Shown here in pieces: positions 1 through 7,707 of a DNA stretch of 39,432 bases. Each line of letters begins with the position of its first letter. The first letter of the stretch is position 1. Both the position numbers and the translations under genes were made by a program. Origin of the DNA: DATDQA01 sp035292505 (GTDB lineage: Bacteria; Bacteroidota; Bacteroidia; Chitinophagales; Saprospiraceae); the NCBI GenBank assembly GCA_035292505.1, contig DATDQA010000038.1, positions 1 through 39,432 of the forward strand, read 5' to 3'. The notes under the pieces were generated by a model. It was given only the letters and a program-made list of their open reading frames with translations, was not told the DNA's origin and ran no database searches.

Positions 1-309
1 GATCGTGTAGATTGAATCTGCAATAGGCAAAAAGGCCTCACCAGTGAAAATGTGTGTCACCTCCACACGTGTCAGATCCTCGGGGCCGGGTGGAGCAGGC
101 AGGATGTGTTCCATATACCGATATGCGTCGGGATTACCGCCGGTCAATCGCTGCTCATGACTCTCACTGGCTCCGAATGTGGTGACGACCTGCACGCTCC
201 AGTCTTCAGTATTATACGTGCTGTCTGCGATCACTGTCTGTCCATGAAGCGATGCGCATACCAGAAGTGCGCAGACGATGTGAAAGGTCCTGCATTGTGA
301 ATTTCCCAT
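1..309 (-). CDS. Secreted protein of unknown function, 5' part only (runs off left edge)
   Basis: An open frame starts at the ATG at 309 and stays open for 103 codons to the first base of the window, so the gene continues to the left. The N-terminus (MGNSQCRTFHIVCALLVCAS...LHGQ) reads as a Sec signal peptide with a short hydrophobic core and a likely cleavage after HGQ. The mature part begins TVIADSTYNTEDWSVQV and has no motif I recognise. Good codon use and the signal peptide argue that it is real. Function cannot be assigned from the fragment. Confidence 0.6.
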   Translation of the reverse strand, partial: MGNSQCRTFHIVCALLVCASLHGQTVIADSTYNTEDWSVQVVTTFGASESHEQRLTGGNPDAYRYMEHILPAPPGPEDLTRVEVTHIFTGEAFLPIADSIYTI

Positions 310-658
310 ATCAAAGCTCTTTTAGCTGAAGGGATGAGGTGTGAAAAATACAATTTTACGTCGAACGATGCAAATCCGGCAAATTTCAGGTAGTGTCTCA
401 GTTTGCATATTATCCACGAAGGACACGAATTTTCACGAAAGAAGAAATGCACGAATTAGTTCGTGTCATTAGATTTTCGTGTCTATTCGTGTGGTTCGTG
501 GAAAAATCCGGTAATAGTTAAATTTTCAAGTTTATCAAAGTGAGACATAACCAAATTTCGAAGTAGGGTGAACTTATAGCCCGCCACGACCAAGCGATGG
601 TGTTCGCCCCGCTAAAACTTCAACGAATTATTCAATTATTAATCACTCAATCACTCAG
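310..658. other. Intergenic region, 349 bp, with a large imperfect palindrome
   Basis: No convincing coding frame is present. The space lies between the divergent-side start of the secreted protein and the stop of the VOC gene. Its only structure is the CACGAA/TTCGTG palindrome listed separately. The rest is AT-rich sequence without a recognisable promoter motif. Confidence 0.5.
414..501. repeat. Imperfect long palindrome built from CACGAA / TTCGTG
   Basis: The left arm CCACGAAGGACACGAA and the right arm TTCGTGTGGTTCGTGG pair at 14 of 16 positions. Nested inside is a perfect hairpin, CACGAA-TTAG-TTCGTG. Further CACGAAA/TTTTCGTG pieces lie between them. The element is about 88 bp, intergenic, and resembles a dispersed repeat rather than a terminator, because it has no T-tract and is more than 150 bp from the nearest stop codon. 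Confidence 0.6.
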
Positions 659-1096
659 TCAACTCCCCGCCTTTTCATTGAAGCTTACCATCCAGTTGAT
701 GCCGAACTTATCAATGCACATCCCGAAGTAGTCGCCCCAGAATGTGTTGTCCAGAGGCATGGTGACTTTGCCGCCTGCGGAAAGCTTTTGGAAGAACCGG
801 TCTGCATCAGCTTTACTTCCGGCTGTTATGGACAGAGCGATGTTGTTGCCGACGACCGTATTGGGAGCCCATTCACCACCCGTATCGCTGCCCATCAGTA
901 ACGTGTCATCGCCGATAGGTAATGCGATATGCATGATTCTATTGAGATCGTCGTCTGAGAGTTTTACGCCTTCCTGCGGAGGCATGTCCTTAAAGCGGCC
1001 GATAAAGGTAAACTCACCGCCGAAGATGGATTTGTAATAGTTGAAAGCCTCCTCGCAGGTGCCCGGGAAGTTGAGGTAAGGATTCAGTTTTGTCAT
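659..1096 (-). CDS. VOC superfamily (PhnB/glyoxalase-like) protein
   Basis: The 145-residue protein begins MTKLNPYLNFPGTCEEAFNYY, the typical opening of the PhnB/3-demethylubiquinone-methyltransferase-like branch of the vicinal oxygen chelate fold. It contains the paired pattern ...FYYKSIFGGE-like helix, LMGSD strand and C-terminal FGMCIDKFGINWMV strand expected of a betaalphabetabetabeta duplication. The frame stays open upstream, but the conserved N-terminus fixes the start at the ATG at 1096. The family is mostly uncharacterised and is not a real methyltransferase despite some database names. It sits just downstream of the lipoprotein gene, 34 bp apart, on the same strand. Confidence 0.85.
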   Translation of the reverse strand: MTKLNPYLNFPGTCEEAFNYYKSIFGGEFTFIGRFKDMPPQEGVKLSDDDLNRIMHIALPIGDDTLLMGSDTGGEWAPNTVVGNNIALSITAGSKADADRFFQKLSAGGKVTMPLDNTFWGDYFGMCIDKFGINWMVSFNEKAGS

Positions 1097-1130
1097 GATA
1101 TGATAAATTTTTATGAAGATGCAGTGTTGC

Positions 1131-2054
1131 TTAGGAATTTCTCCGGTTAAGGGTATAACTGAAGTCCTTGTTACCAACATAGAGTTGATGGTTCCTGTCA
1201 AGCAGGAAGAGGACATTCTCATCTCCCTGCAACAGAAATAGCGATCTTTCCGGCTTATCGGGATCGAGGACATAGATGATAACACCTGTCGTCGATGCAT
1301 GCAGCAGTGTCCATGTTCCCATAATATCATTCGTTCGACTCCCTGTTCTTTGGAGAGTATAGGTTGAAGGCTCTGTTGTCATGGGATCTGTATGCAGCGT
1401 AAGTCTCCATTTGAGTTTAATACAGTCCTCACCAACCTGCAGAACATACTGCTGCGCAAAGGGCATGCAGGGTGTCCTTCCTTCAAAGACAACGTCCTCT
1501 GTATTGTCCGTCGCCCCCGACGCAGGTGTGGAAAGGATCGCAGGCTGCGATGCGAGTTCTGTGAGTGGTTCCATACGGTTCAGCGTATAGCTCCATCCTC
1601 CATTTCCGATCATCAGTCGCTGATCACTTGTCAGAATATGCAACAGGTTTTCTGTGAGCATCACCAATTGCAGCAAGATAACGGGCTCATCGCTGACCAG
1701 GGAGTAAATGCTCTTTCCATTATGCTCAGAAACATGATATCTTCCCGCACAATTGAGTTTCTTTCCTCCATCTATAAAACCAAGTGTATTCTGTTTTGCG
1801 ACGCCGTAATTCAGGTCCATCACGAATTCACCGCTCCTGGCATCATTCTTTGAGAAAGTCAGATGCCATCTGATGAAATCGACTTCAGGCTGATTCGGAA
1901 GTCCGAGCATTGTGAGGATCGCAAGATCACCCGGTGTGCTGCCCACATAGACAATGTCAGAAGTAGTGTCAGGGACGTCACTTGCGCATGCATGTAAGAG
2001 TGTGGAGGCAATGTATCCCAGGACAATGACCAAAGAGCGGATTTTGCTTTTCAT
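1131..2054 (-). CDS. Lipoprotein with two NlpE-like repeats
   Basis: The 307-residue protein has a lipoprotein signal peptide ending in LLHAC (lipidated Cys23), so it should be anchored in an envelope membrane. The mature part is an internal duplication. Each half starts with a V(Y/F).G.TP segment, continues with a W.LT beta strand and ends in a ...L.(I/V)GN..(F/W)SYTLNR motif (about residues 145-160 and 288-304). The G.TPC...GTWTLLH pattern of the second half resembles the N-terminal domain of NlpE, a surface/copper-stress sensor lipoprotein. The CxxC pair of NlpE is absent, so a metal-linked role is doubtful. The family assignment is by eye only. Confidence 0.6.
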   Translation of the reverse strand: MKSKIRSLVIVLGYIASTLLHACASDVPDTTSDIVYVGSTPGDLAILTMLGLPNQPEVDFIRWHLTFSKNDARSGEFVMDLNYGVAKQNTLGFIDGGKKLNCAGRYHVSEHNGKSIYSLVSDEPVILLQLVMLTENLLHILTSDQRLMIGNGGWSYTLNRMEPLTELASQPAILSTPASGATDNTEDVVFEGRTPCMPFAQQYVLQVGEDCIKLKWRLTLHTDPMTTEPSTYTLQRTGSRTNDIMGTWTLLHASTTGVIIYVLDPDKPERSLFLLQGDENVLFLLDRNHQLYVGNKDFSYTLNRRNS

Positions 2055-2220
2055 CTCGTGAAATTTAGCGGCCTTCTTTTCTCGTCATCAACGAAGTCTG
2101 CCAGCCAAAACATGCATACCCTGGGCGAACCCTTTGAGTGGCAACTTAGCCAGTACATGCTCATGATTGATTATTATAACCTCTGAAGTATTGCAAAATC
2201 ATAGCAGTTATACCTTCCCT

Positions 2221-3027
2221 CTATCTCGTCAAAAGCCCCGCATCCAAAATAAACGAAGAACCTGTCACAAAGCGAGCCTTATCAGATGCTAAAAACACGA
2301 CAGCGTTTGCGACATCCTCCGGTTCAACCCAGGGTACATCCAGGAGATTACCAGCGGAACGCTCGGCAATTTCTCTGGCAGTAGCGCCCTCTAAAAAAGC
2401 CAATCCATCATTCATTGGAGTATTTACACCGGTGGGATGCAACGCAACGACGCGGATCTGATAAGGAGCGAGTTCAATGGCCCAGGATTTTGTCAAACCT
2501 GTCAAGCCCCACTTCGAGGCGGTGTAATGGCTCAGTCTGTTCATGCCTCGCATACCCGCGACCGAAGAATTATTAATAATGACCCCCGATTTTTGTTGCT
2601 TCATTCCAGGTATGATTCTTCGGGCTACTAACCAGGCACCTTTGAGATTGATATCCAGCATGGCATCCCATTCTTCTTCGGTAAGATCCTCTGCTAATCC
2701 GTACGCGCAAATACCCGCATTGTTGAATAAGATGTCAATCTTACCAAACCGAGCTATTGCACCATGCACCGCGGCGGTGATATCCGCATCATTGCGTACA
2801 TCGCCTTTGTATATTTCACAAGATACTCCCGTCGCCAGGCATTCTCTTTGTAATGTTTGCAGATCATCTTCCGAACCCAATGTATAGCCCGGATATGCCA
2901 GCGGACCAGCGATATCAAACGCGGCGATATGCACACCTTCCCTTGCCAGGGCTAATGCGGAAGCCCTTCCTTGTCCGTGTGCCGCTCCTGTGATGAAGGC
3001 TACTTTTCCGGTCAACTCCGTATTCAT
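2221..3027 (-). CDS. Short-chain dehydrogenase of the mycofactocin-associated type
   Basis: This is a 268-residue NAD(P)-dependent SDR. The cofactor loop is TGAAHGQGR (residues 13-21), with NNAG at 102-105, Asn127 and the catalytic set Ser154/155, Tyr168 and Lys172 (YTASK). Two features are typical of the mycofactocin-linked carveol-dehydrogenase branch: the GxGQGR form of the glycine loop, and an extra 15-20 residue segment after the second strand (AFDIAGPLAYPGYTLGSEDD). In that branch NAD is held tightly and re-oxidised by another carrier. The ATG lies inside the end of the upstream CMD gene (4-bp overlap), so the two are translationally coupled. The substrate is unknown. Confidence 0.85.
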   Translation of the reverse strand: MNTELTGKVAFITGAAHGQGRASALALAREGVHIAAFDIAGPLAYPGYTLGSEDDLQTLQRECLATGVSCEIYKGDVRNDADITAAVHGAIARFGKIDILFNNAGICAYGLAEDLTEEEWDAMLDINLKGAWLVARRIIPGMKQQKSGVIINNSSVAGMRGMNRLSHYTASKWGLTGLTKSWAIELAPYQIRVVALHPTGVNTPMNDGLAFLEGATAREIAERSAGNLLDVPWVEPEDVANAVVFLASDKARFVTGSSFILDAGLLTR

Positions 3028-3569
3028 AAGTCAGCATTATTCTTAAATGGCAAATACGCAAACAAATATTCATCGATATCGGTATCGATGACATTGCTAA
3101 ATACATTAGTCGCAATCATCTGTCCGGCAAACGCGATCAACTCTACTAATTCTGATGTCGAATAAAGTTGATTCACTCGTGCAAAGAGTGCATTTGAAAT
3201 GTTTCCCTGATTTTGAGCAATCGCGCTTCCAAAGTCCATGAGCAACTGCTCCTGAGGAGTCAACACCAATTCATCCGGCTTTTCGCCATTGTCAATCATC
3301 ATTTTTCTAAAAAAGGTGGTGCAGAGGGGACAGTTGCTGGCCCTGGAAATGGAATAGGCGAAAAGACAGGCCAACCGTTCACCCGTTCTTTCTTTGATTT
3401 TGGTATAGAGAGTATACCATCCCATATACACCTGGAATGCTACTAAGGAATGCCCCAGCGTCGCTTTCAAGTTCGTAATCCTTGCGTTGTATACTGACTG
3501 ATGCACTTCATAAGCCGCAAGAGTTTCTGTAGGGGTATCTGTTAAGAGTAAAGGATGAATTCTAGGCAA
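3024..3569 (-). CDS. Carboxymuconolactone decarboxylase/AhpD-like protein
   Basis: The 181-residue all-helical protein has the CMD/AhpD fold signature around SRASNCPLCTTFFRK (Cys80 and Cys83). Its N-terminus, MPRIHPLLLTDTPTETL, resembles the CMD-family opening. In peroxidase-active AhpD a histidine lies four residues after the second Cys. Here that place is Phe87, so a thiol-disulfide role is possible but classical AhpD activity is uncertain. No in-frame ATG precedes the conserved start, so translation probably begins at the TTG at 3569. It overlaps the SDR gene by 4 bp and presumably acts in the same pathway. Confidence 0.8.
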   Translation of the reverse strand: MPRIHPLLLTDTPTETLAAYEVHQSVYNARITNLKATLGHSLVAFQVYMGWYTLYTKIKERTGERLACLFAYSISRASNCPLCTTFFRKMMIDNGEKPDELVLTPQEQLLMDFGSAIAQNQGNISNALFARVNQLYSTSELVELIAFAGQMIATNVFSNVIDTDIDEYLFAYLPFKNNADL

Positions 3570-3740
3570 GATGTTAGAGTTTGATTGAAGAGCGATGTCA
3601 GTGTATGAGACGTTGTTAATTGTTTCTGTTTTGATTGATGACGTTTAGGCCTGCCCAGGTACGGGCCATTACTCACTCGCATTGATTCGGTGAACTGCCG
3701 TTCAAATTTACAAGAAACTGTCTTACGTAGCACCGTAGAG

Positions 3741-4094
3741 TTAGAATACAAGAACTTTATCGCTATCTAAAACCCAATTAGTCAGTTCAGCCATTGTGCT
3801 CATTTCCGCTCCTTCAACAAGTTGAGCGTTTTTTAATCCTCTTGCGTCTGCGCAGCTACCGCATATTTTCGCTTTTGCACCTTTCTTTAGCGAAAGTTTT
3901 AACATTCTTTCAATGTTGTAATATCCGTTCGGTGTTGTTTGGTTAGCAACTGCACAACTTACAGCATCTGCCATTAAAAAAATTCTCACTTCAACTGTTT
4001 CGTGGTCTTTTCCTAATTGATTGGCAAGTCGTAAAGCGTTGTATGCTTTTTCTGTTCCATAAGGAGCATCATTGATTATGATTAAGATTTTCAT
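3741..4094 (-). CDS. DsrE/DsrF-family sulfur-carrier-like protein
   Basis: The 117-residue protein starts MKILIIINDAPYGTEKAYNAL and ends WVLDSDKVLVF, as in the DsrE/YchN family. It has cysteines at 47, 78 and 81, the last two in CGSCADARG. DsrE-like proteins bind persulfide sulfur and pass it between rhodaneses, TusA and oxidation enzymes. As the last gene of the sulfide operon (13 bp after the methyltransferase) it most likely handles sulfane sulfur made by the SQR and rhodanese. The gene is more AT-rich than the surrounding chromosome. The family call is firm and the exact sulfur reaction is inferred. Confidence 0.88.
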   Translation of the reverse strand: MKILIIINDAPYGTEKAYNALRLANQLGKDHETVEVRIFLMADAVSCAVANQTTPNGYYNIERMLKLSLKKGAKAKICGSCADARGLKNAQLVEGAEMSTMAELTNWVLDSDKVLVF

Positions 4095-4107
4095 TTCGTC
4101 TCTGTGT

Positions 4108-4743
4108 TTATGGATAAACTTTATTTGCTTTGATTACTACAAAACTTCCTTGTCCGTGACCCTTTACAGGGTTTTCAATTTTATTTTCTTTCAAACTTGT
4201 CAATGTCTGCCAGTATTGAAAATTTTGAAAACCTGATTGCTGCAAGAGTGTTGTCAGTTCTTGAGTGGAATGAAAATGTGCGTTCTGATAAAATTTATTT
4301 GACGATTTTTCCATTTCGTATTTTCTGCCGAGTTCGCTTTTTTCGTCAATGATTGCCAAAATGATTTCTCCTTGTGATTTCAAAATGCGGTGAACTTCTG
4401 AAAGTGCTTTTGAAATATCTGAAAGAAAGCAAACGGTTGTATCCATCAATGCAAAGTCAAAAGTTGCATTATCAATCGGAAGATTTTCGGCATACGCTCT
4501 GTAAACGGTAATTCCTCTTTGTTCAGCAACGCTTGCCATGTTTTCAGATGGCTCAACTCCGAATTTTATGCTTAAGGGTGCAGCAAACCGACCTGTACCC
4601 ACGCCGATTTCGATTCCTGTTTTATTTTTCGGAATTGCCTGCTGAACGGCTAACAGCTCTGACTGATAAATGGAAGAATGTTCGTCAAACCAACGGTCGT
4701 ATTCCAATACATTTTGGTCAAATACAGTTGCATTGACTTTCAT
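4108..4743 (-). CDS. Class I SAM-dependent methyltransferase
   Basis: In this 211-residue Rossmann methyltransferase, motif I is IEIGVGTG (residues 44-51), the acidic loop is GVEPS (Glu65), the adenine contact region is AENLP (85-89) and motif IV is FDFALMDTTVCFL. It belongs to the broad UbiE/COQ5-like type 11 group. The substrate cannot be read from sequence. Its start codon overlaps the CxxCH gene by 4 bp, so it is firmly within the sulfide-response operon. One possibility is S-methylation of sulfide or a thiol, but methylation of an unrelated metabolite is equally open. Sampled lines in the gene have about 30-33% G+C (18 and 20 of 60). Confidence 0.85.
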   Translation of the reverse strand: MKVNATVFDQNVLEYDRWFDEHSSIYQSELLAVQQAIPKNKTGIEIGVGTGRFAAPLSIKFGVEPSENMASVAEQRGITVYRAYAENLPIDNATFDFALMDTTVCFLSDISKALSEVHRILKSQGEIILAIIDEKSELGRKYEMEKSSNKFYQNAHFHSTQELTTLLQQSGFQNFQYWQTLTSLKENKIENPVKGHGQGSFVVIKANKVYP

Positions 4744-5417
4744 TTTACTTTCAGGTTTACTTTCCGTTCAAAGTAACTGCCTGACATGCCTTCCTGTGCC
4801 TTGTTTTTTGTTGCCTCTCCCTTAGTGAGCATTACCTGTAAGCTGATTTCTGCATCCTGTGCATTTTCAAGAGGCTGAATGGTCATGGGCAAACTGGTAA
4901 TGTTTGCATCTTCGTAACCGTCTAAATTGTCTCCAACCAAACGACAGGACATTGGCAGATTCACGTCCCAACCAGGCGCAAATTTTGAAAGAGAATTTGA
5001 TCCAATAGTCGAAGTGTCGATATACAGCCAGGCATTTCTGTAAGGCGCGGGAGTTGAATTGTTCTTCATACAGCCGATAACCGTCAAAAGAGTTTTTGGC
5101 TTGCCTTTTATAGCCTCAATCAGAAATGTTCCGTCATTTTGTTTCAGGGATTTTTTTGTGTCCTTATCCAGGATATCAATGATTGTATTTGCATCGTCTT
5201 TCCAGGGTCCGTTATTGACATGGCAGCTCAGGCAATTCGGAGAATTGCTCAAAATACCTACCGCCGGCGGATATGCATAAGCTGTGCTGATACCAAAGGA
5301 AACGGATGTTTTATTTTCCATGAAGCCTGGATGATAAAATGTCACCTGCTTTGTTGATTCGGTAACGGAAATAATTCCAATAAGAAGAACGAATAAAGCA
5401 ATGATTTTCGCTTTCAT
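4740..5417 (-). CDS. Periplasmic single-CxxCH (haem c-type) protein
   Basis: The 225-residue protein has an N-terminal hydrophobic segment (KIIALFVLLIGIISV, residues 4-18) that should export it. One haem c attachment site, CLSCH, lies at residues 62-66 in the context NSPNCLSCHVNNGPW. The rest is a beta-rich domain of about 140 residues that I do not recognise, with isolated cysteines in VIGC and MSC. It is likely a monohaem electron carrier or sensor. In an SQR operon it could accept electrons from sulfur oxidation or bind sulfide. Haem attachment is inferred from the motif alone. Confidence 0.65.
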   Translation of the reverse strand: MKAKIIALFVLLIGIISVTESTKQVTFYHPGFMENKTSVSFGISTAYAYPPAVGILSNSPNCLSCHVNNGPWKDDANTIIDILDKDTKKSLKQNDGTFLIEAIKGKPKTLLTVIGCMKNNSTPAPYRNAWLYIDTSTIGSNSLSKFAPGWDVNLPMSCRLVGDNLDGYEDANITSLPMTIQPLENAQDAEISLQVMLTKGEATKNKAQEGMSGSYFERKVNLKVK

Positions 5418-5426
5418 GATTTCAGT

Positions 5427-6179
5427 TTATTGATGATAATTTGAATTCGATGCCAAACTGTTTTCAATTTGTTCCTTTAACTCATCTTCAGGAATAATTC
5501 CGTTGTGTTTCCATATTTCCTGACCATCCTTAAATAGGATAAAAACGGGAACAACACTTACCTCATATGCTTTTCCAACATCCTTGCTCTTATCAACATC
5601 AACCCTCATGACAATGGCCCGGTCCGTGTATTGTTCTTCTATTTTATCAACAATTGGAGCCATCTTTCTGCACGGCGCACACCAAACAGTGTGGAAATCG
5701 ATCAGTACAGGTTTGTCAGTCTTCAGCACCGCTTGAAAATCCGCCAGGCTTATTTCTTGTATTTTATCGTCTTTTGCAATTTGGGTTCTACTTAACGGGA
5801 AACCATTCTCTTCCCATGCAATTAATCCATTTTCTAAATGATATACGGTATTAAATCCATTCTTTTGAAGTATTTCAGCAGCTTCCAGGCTCCGCACACC
5901 ATACTTGCAATAGATATAAATTTCTTTGTCTTTAGGAATAAGATTTATTTTCACCACAAAGTCTTTATCGTAGAAGTCAATCGTACTTGCGTTGTGAATA
6001 TAGCCTTGCGAAACTTCCTCGTGCGTTCGCACATCAAGAATAATTCCCCGGCCTGCTTCAACGAGTTGCTTGAATTGAATTGCATCGACAATATCAATGG
6101 AAGAACTATCCGGCAGGTCTTCATTGTTTACGCAACTTATCAGAAGAGCTGTGGTCAGGAAGAGAAGTGCCTGTTTCAT
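5427..6179 (-). CDS. Rhodanese-thioredoxin fusion lipoprotein
   Basis: The 250-residue two-domain protein has a lipobox ALLISC (lipidated Cys16), placing it on the envelope outside the cytoplasm. Residues 28-130 form a rhodanese domain with LDVRTHEE and the active loop CKYGVRS (persulfide Cys91). Residues 142-245 form a thioredoxin domain with WCAPC (Cys167 and Cys170) and the cis-proline VVP211. The pairing suggests that sulfane sulfur loaded on Cys91 is released or reduced by the adjacent dithiol. It lies 11 bp after the SQR gene and 9 bp before the CxxCH gene. Domain calls are strong; the sulfur-relay role is inference. Confidence 0.93.
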   Translation of the reverse strand: MKQALLFLTTALLISCVNNEDLPDSSSIDIVDAIQFKQLVEAGRGIILDVRTHEEVSQGYIHNASTIDFYDKDFVVKINLIPKDKEIYIYCKYGVRSLEAAEILQKNGFNTVYHLENGLIAWEENGFPLSRTQIAKDDKIQEISLADFQAVLKTDKPVLIDFHTVWCAPCRKMAPIVDKIEEQYTDRAIVMRVDVDKSKDVGKAYEVSVVPVFILFKDGQEIWKHNGIIPEDELKEQIENSLASNSNYHQ

Positions 6180-6190
6180 CGTTTTTGATG

Positions 6191-7360
6191 CTAGAAGTAT
6201 TTAAAGAACCAGTATTTTTCAAACCAAATTTTAATCCAGTGCCAGAAGTACCCGGGATTTTTCATTTTCACAACCGGCAGCGGCGAACCGTAAAAATTGC
6301 CTCCGGCATAACCTGCCTTGCCATTTCCCGATTCGAGAAAGCACTGGCCGTCTCCATTGAATGTTTTATCTGCTGGTTTACCTGCAAGGATTCGTGCAAG
6401 GTTATGGGCAACGGTTTTGGCCTGATAATGTGCAAAAACTCCCGCTTTCGGTAAGGCTTTGCCCATTTCAAGCGGAATGAAGGTAATATCACCGATTGCA
6501 TATACATTCGGAAAATTTGTTTCCATCGTGTGACGGTCCACTTCAATCCATCCGGATTTACCGGCCAACGCGGATTCCTTTACAACTGCAGGGCATTGGT
6601 GCTTTGGTGTATATGCAAGCAAATCATATTCAACGGTTTGAACGCTTGCTTGTCCGGAAGCCATGTTTTGGAAAGTCAGCGTTTTTTCACTTGCGGATAT
6701 CAGTTGATGGTCAGGAAAATATTTTATGCCTTTCGCCTCGATCATTTGCCTTACCGCTCCTGATATTTCTTTTCCGGCAACCGGCATTGGTCCAGGTTCG
6801 GGACTGTATAGTGCAATTTCTGTTTTACTGCTCAAGTCTTTGCTACGGATATAGCTTTCTATCAGCATTGCAGCTTCATATGGAGCAGCAGGACATTTGA
6901 ACGGAAGAGAAGAAACCAAAATTGCAATTTTTCCACCCTTGAAGTTTTTCAATTGCGTGTTAAATTTTGCTGCTCCGTCCAGTGTATAAAAATCATACCC
7001 GTAAGTATTCAGATTATATTCCGACGTTTGTTCCACTCCAAGCGAAACCACCATGTAATCACCTTTGTATTCTTGTCCATTTACCGTAACAGAAATATGT
7101 TCGGGATCTACCTTTTCAATTTCTCCGATGACAACATTAATGACCGCATCCCCAATATTTCGGGTGTTTCTGTGAATCTGTTTCGTCTTTCTCTTGCCCA
7201 CCATTAACCAAAGCAGGGAAGGGGCAAAAACATTTTTTTCTTCTTTTTCAAAGATGAGAATCTTGACAGGAGTAACCTCTTCGTCAACCTCTTTACTTAA
7301 TTCCTTAGCCGCGATTATTCCACCTGTGCCTGCGCCCAGAACTAAAATTGTTTTACGCAT
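6191..7360 (-). CDS. Sulfide:quinone oxidoreductase-like flavoprotein
   Basis: This is a 389-residue FAD enzyme of the SQR/flavocytochrome c family, which oxidises sulfide to sulfane sulfur and reduces quinone. The dinucleotide-binding loop is VLGAGTGG (residues 7-14) and the C-terminal FAD motif is VYAIGDI (287-292). There are only three cysteines: Cys156 in FKCPAAPYEAAM and Cys340 in GQCFLESG match the conserved redox pair of SQRs, and Cys256 lies in KHQCPAVV. The tail GYFWHWIKIWFEKYWFF (370-386) is an aromatic amphipathic helix of the kind that docks SQR on the membrane. It follows the ArsR gene by 11 bp. The exact SQR type was not determined. Confidence 0.88.
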   Translation of the reverse strand: MRKTILVLGAGTGGIIAAKELSKEVDEEVTPVKILIFEKEEKNVFAPSLLWLMVGKRKTKQIHRNTRNIGDAVINVVIGEIEKVDPEHISVTVNGQEYKGDYMVVSLGVEQTSEYNLNTYGYDFYTLDGAAKFNTQLKNFKGGKIAILVSSLPFKCPAAPYEAAMLIESYIRSKDLSSKTEIALYSPEPGPMPVAGKEISGAVRQMIEAKGIKYFPDHQLISASEKTLTFQNMASGQASVQTVEYDLLAYTPKHQCPAVVKESALAGKSGWIEVDRHTMETNFPNVYAIGDITFIPLEMGKALPKAGVFAHYQAKTVAHNLARILAGKPADKTFNGDGQCFLESGNGKAGYAGGNFYGSPLPVVKMKNPGYFWHWIKIWFEKYWFFKYF

Positions 7361-7371
7361 AGCGATATGAG

Positions 7372-7692
7372 TTAAATTTTCTCCAGAATTTCTTTATGCT
7401 TTTTCAGATTGGCAATGAGCACTTCACGCATTAACCGGCATGCCTGAGCTACTTTTTTAGATGAAAGCGAAAAATAAACAGATTGTCCTTCTCGTCTGGC
7501 TTTCAAAATGCCTTTCTTAGTCATTACAGAAAGATGTTGAGAGAGGTTTGATTTCAGTCCGCCCGTTACTTCCAGAATGTCGGTAAAACAAAGTTCCTTG
7601 TCTTGCAGCAAGTCTATAACCTCAATACGCAAAGGGTGTCCCAACGCTTTACAGGTGTCTGCATGCAGTTCAAAAATCTTCTTGTCAGCCAT
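7372..7692 (-). CDS. ArsR-family repressor, candidate sulfide/persulfide sensor
   Basis: The 106-residue winged-helix protein has the helix-turn-helix in TGGLKSNLSQHLSVMTKKGIL (about residues 43-63) and the wing at REGQSVYFSL. Cysteines are Cys14, Cys35 (ELCF) and Cys85 (QACRLM). In the known SqrR/BigR branch a pair of cysteines forms a polysulfide bridge; Cys35/Cys85 is the natural candidate pair here, though the positions are not aligned to those proteins. It is the first gene of a leftward operon with SQR, rhodanese and DsrE. A palindromic operator covers its own promoter, so autoregulation and sulfide-induced release are likely. Confidence 0.88.
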   Translation of the reverse strand: MADKKIFELHADTCKALGHPLRIEVIDLLQDKELCFTDILEVTGGLKSNLSQHLSVMTKKGILKARREGQSVYFSLSSKKVAQACRLMREVLIANLKKHKEILEKI

Positions 7693-7707
7693 TGTTTAGA
7701 TGTTTAA

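Noticed and set aside
1097..1330. N-terminal extension of the VOC protein
   Set aside because: The open frame upstream overlaps the end of the lipoprotein gene, and the VOC fold starts at MTKLNPY.
3641..3672. Hairpin GCCC-GTACCT-GGGC as terminator of the sulfide operon
   Set aside because: The stem is only 4 bp, is about 80 bp past the stop and lacks a T-run.
3542..3751. Possible small gene between the CMD-like gene and DsrE
   Set aside because: It overlaps the conserved N-terminus of the CMD-like gene and shows no motif; the spacer looks non-coding.
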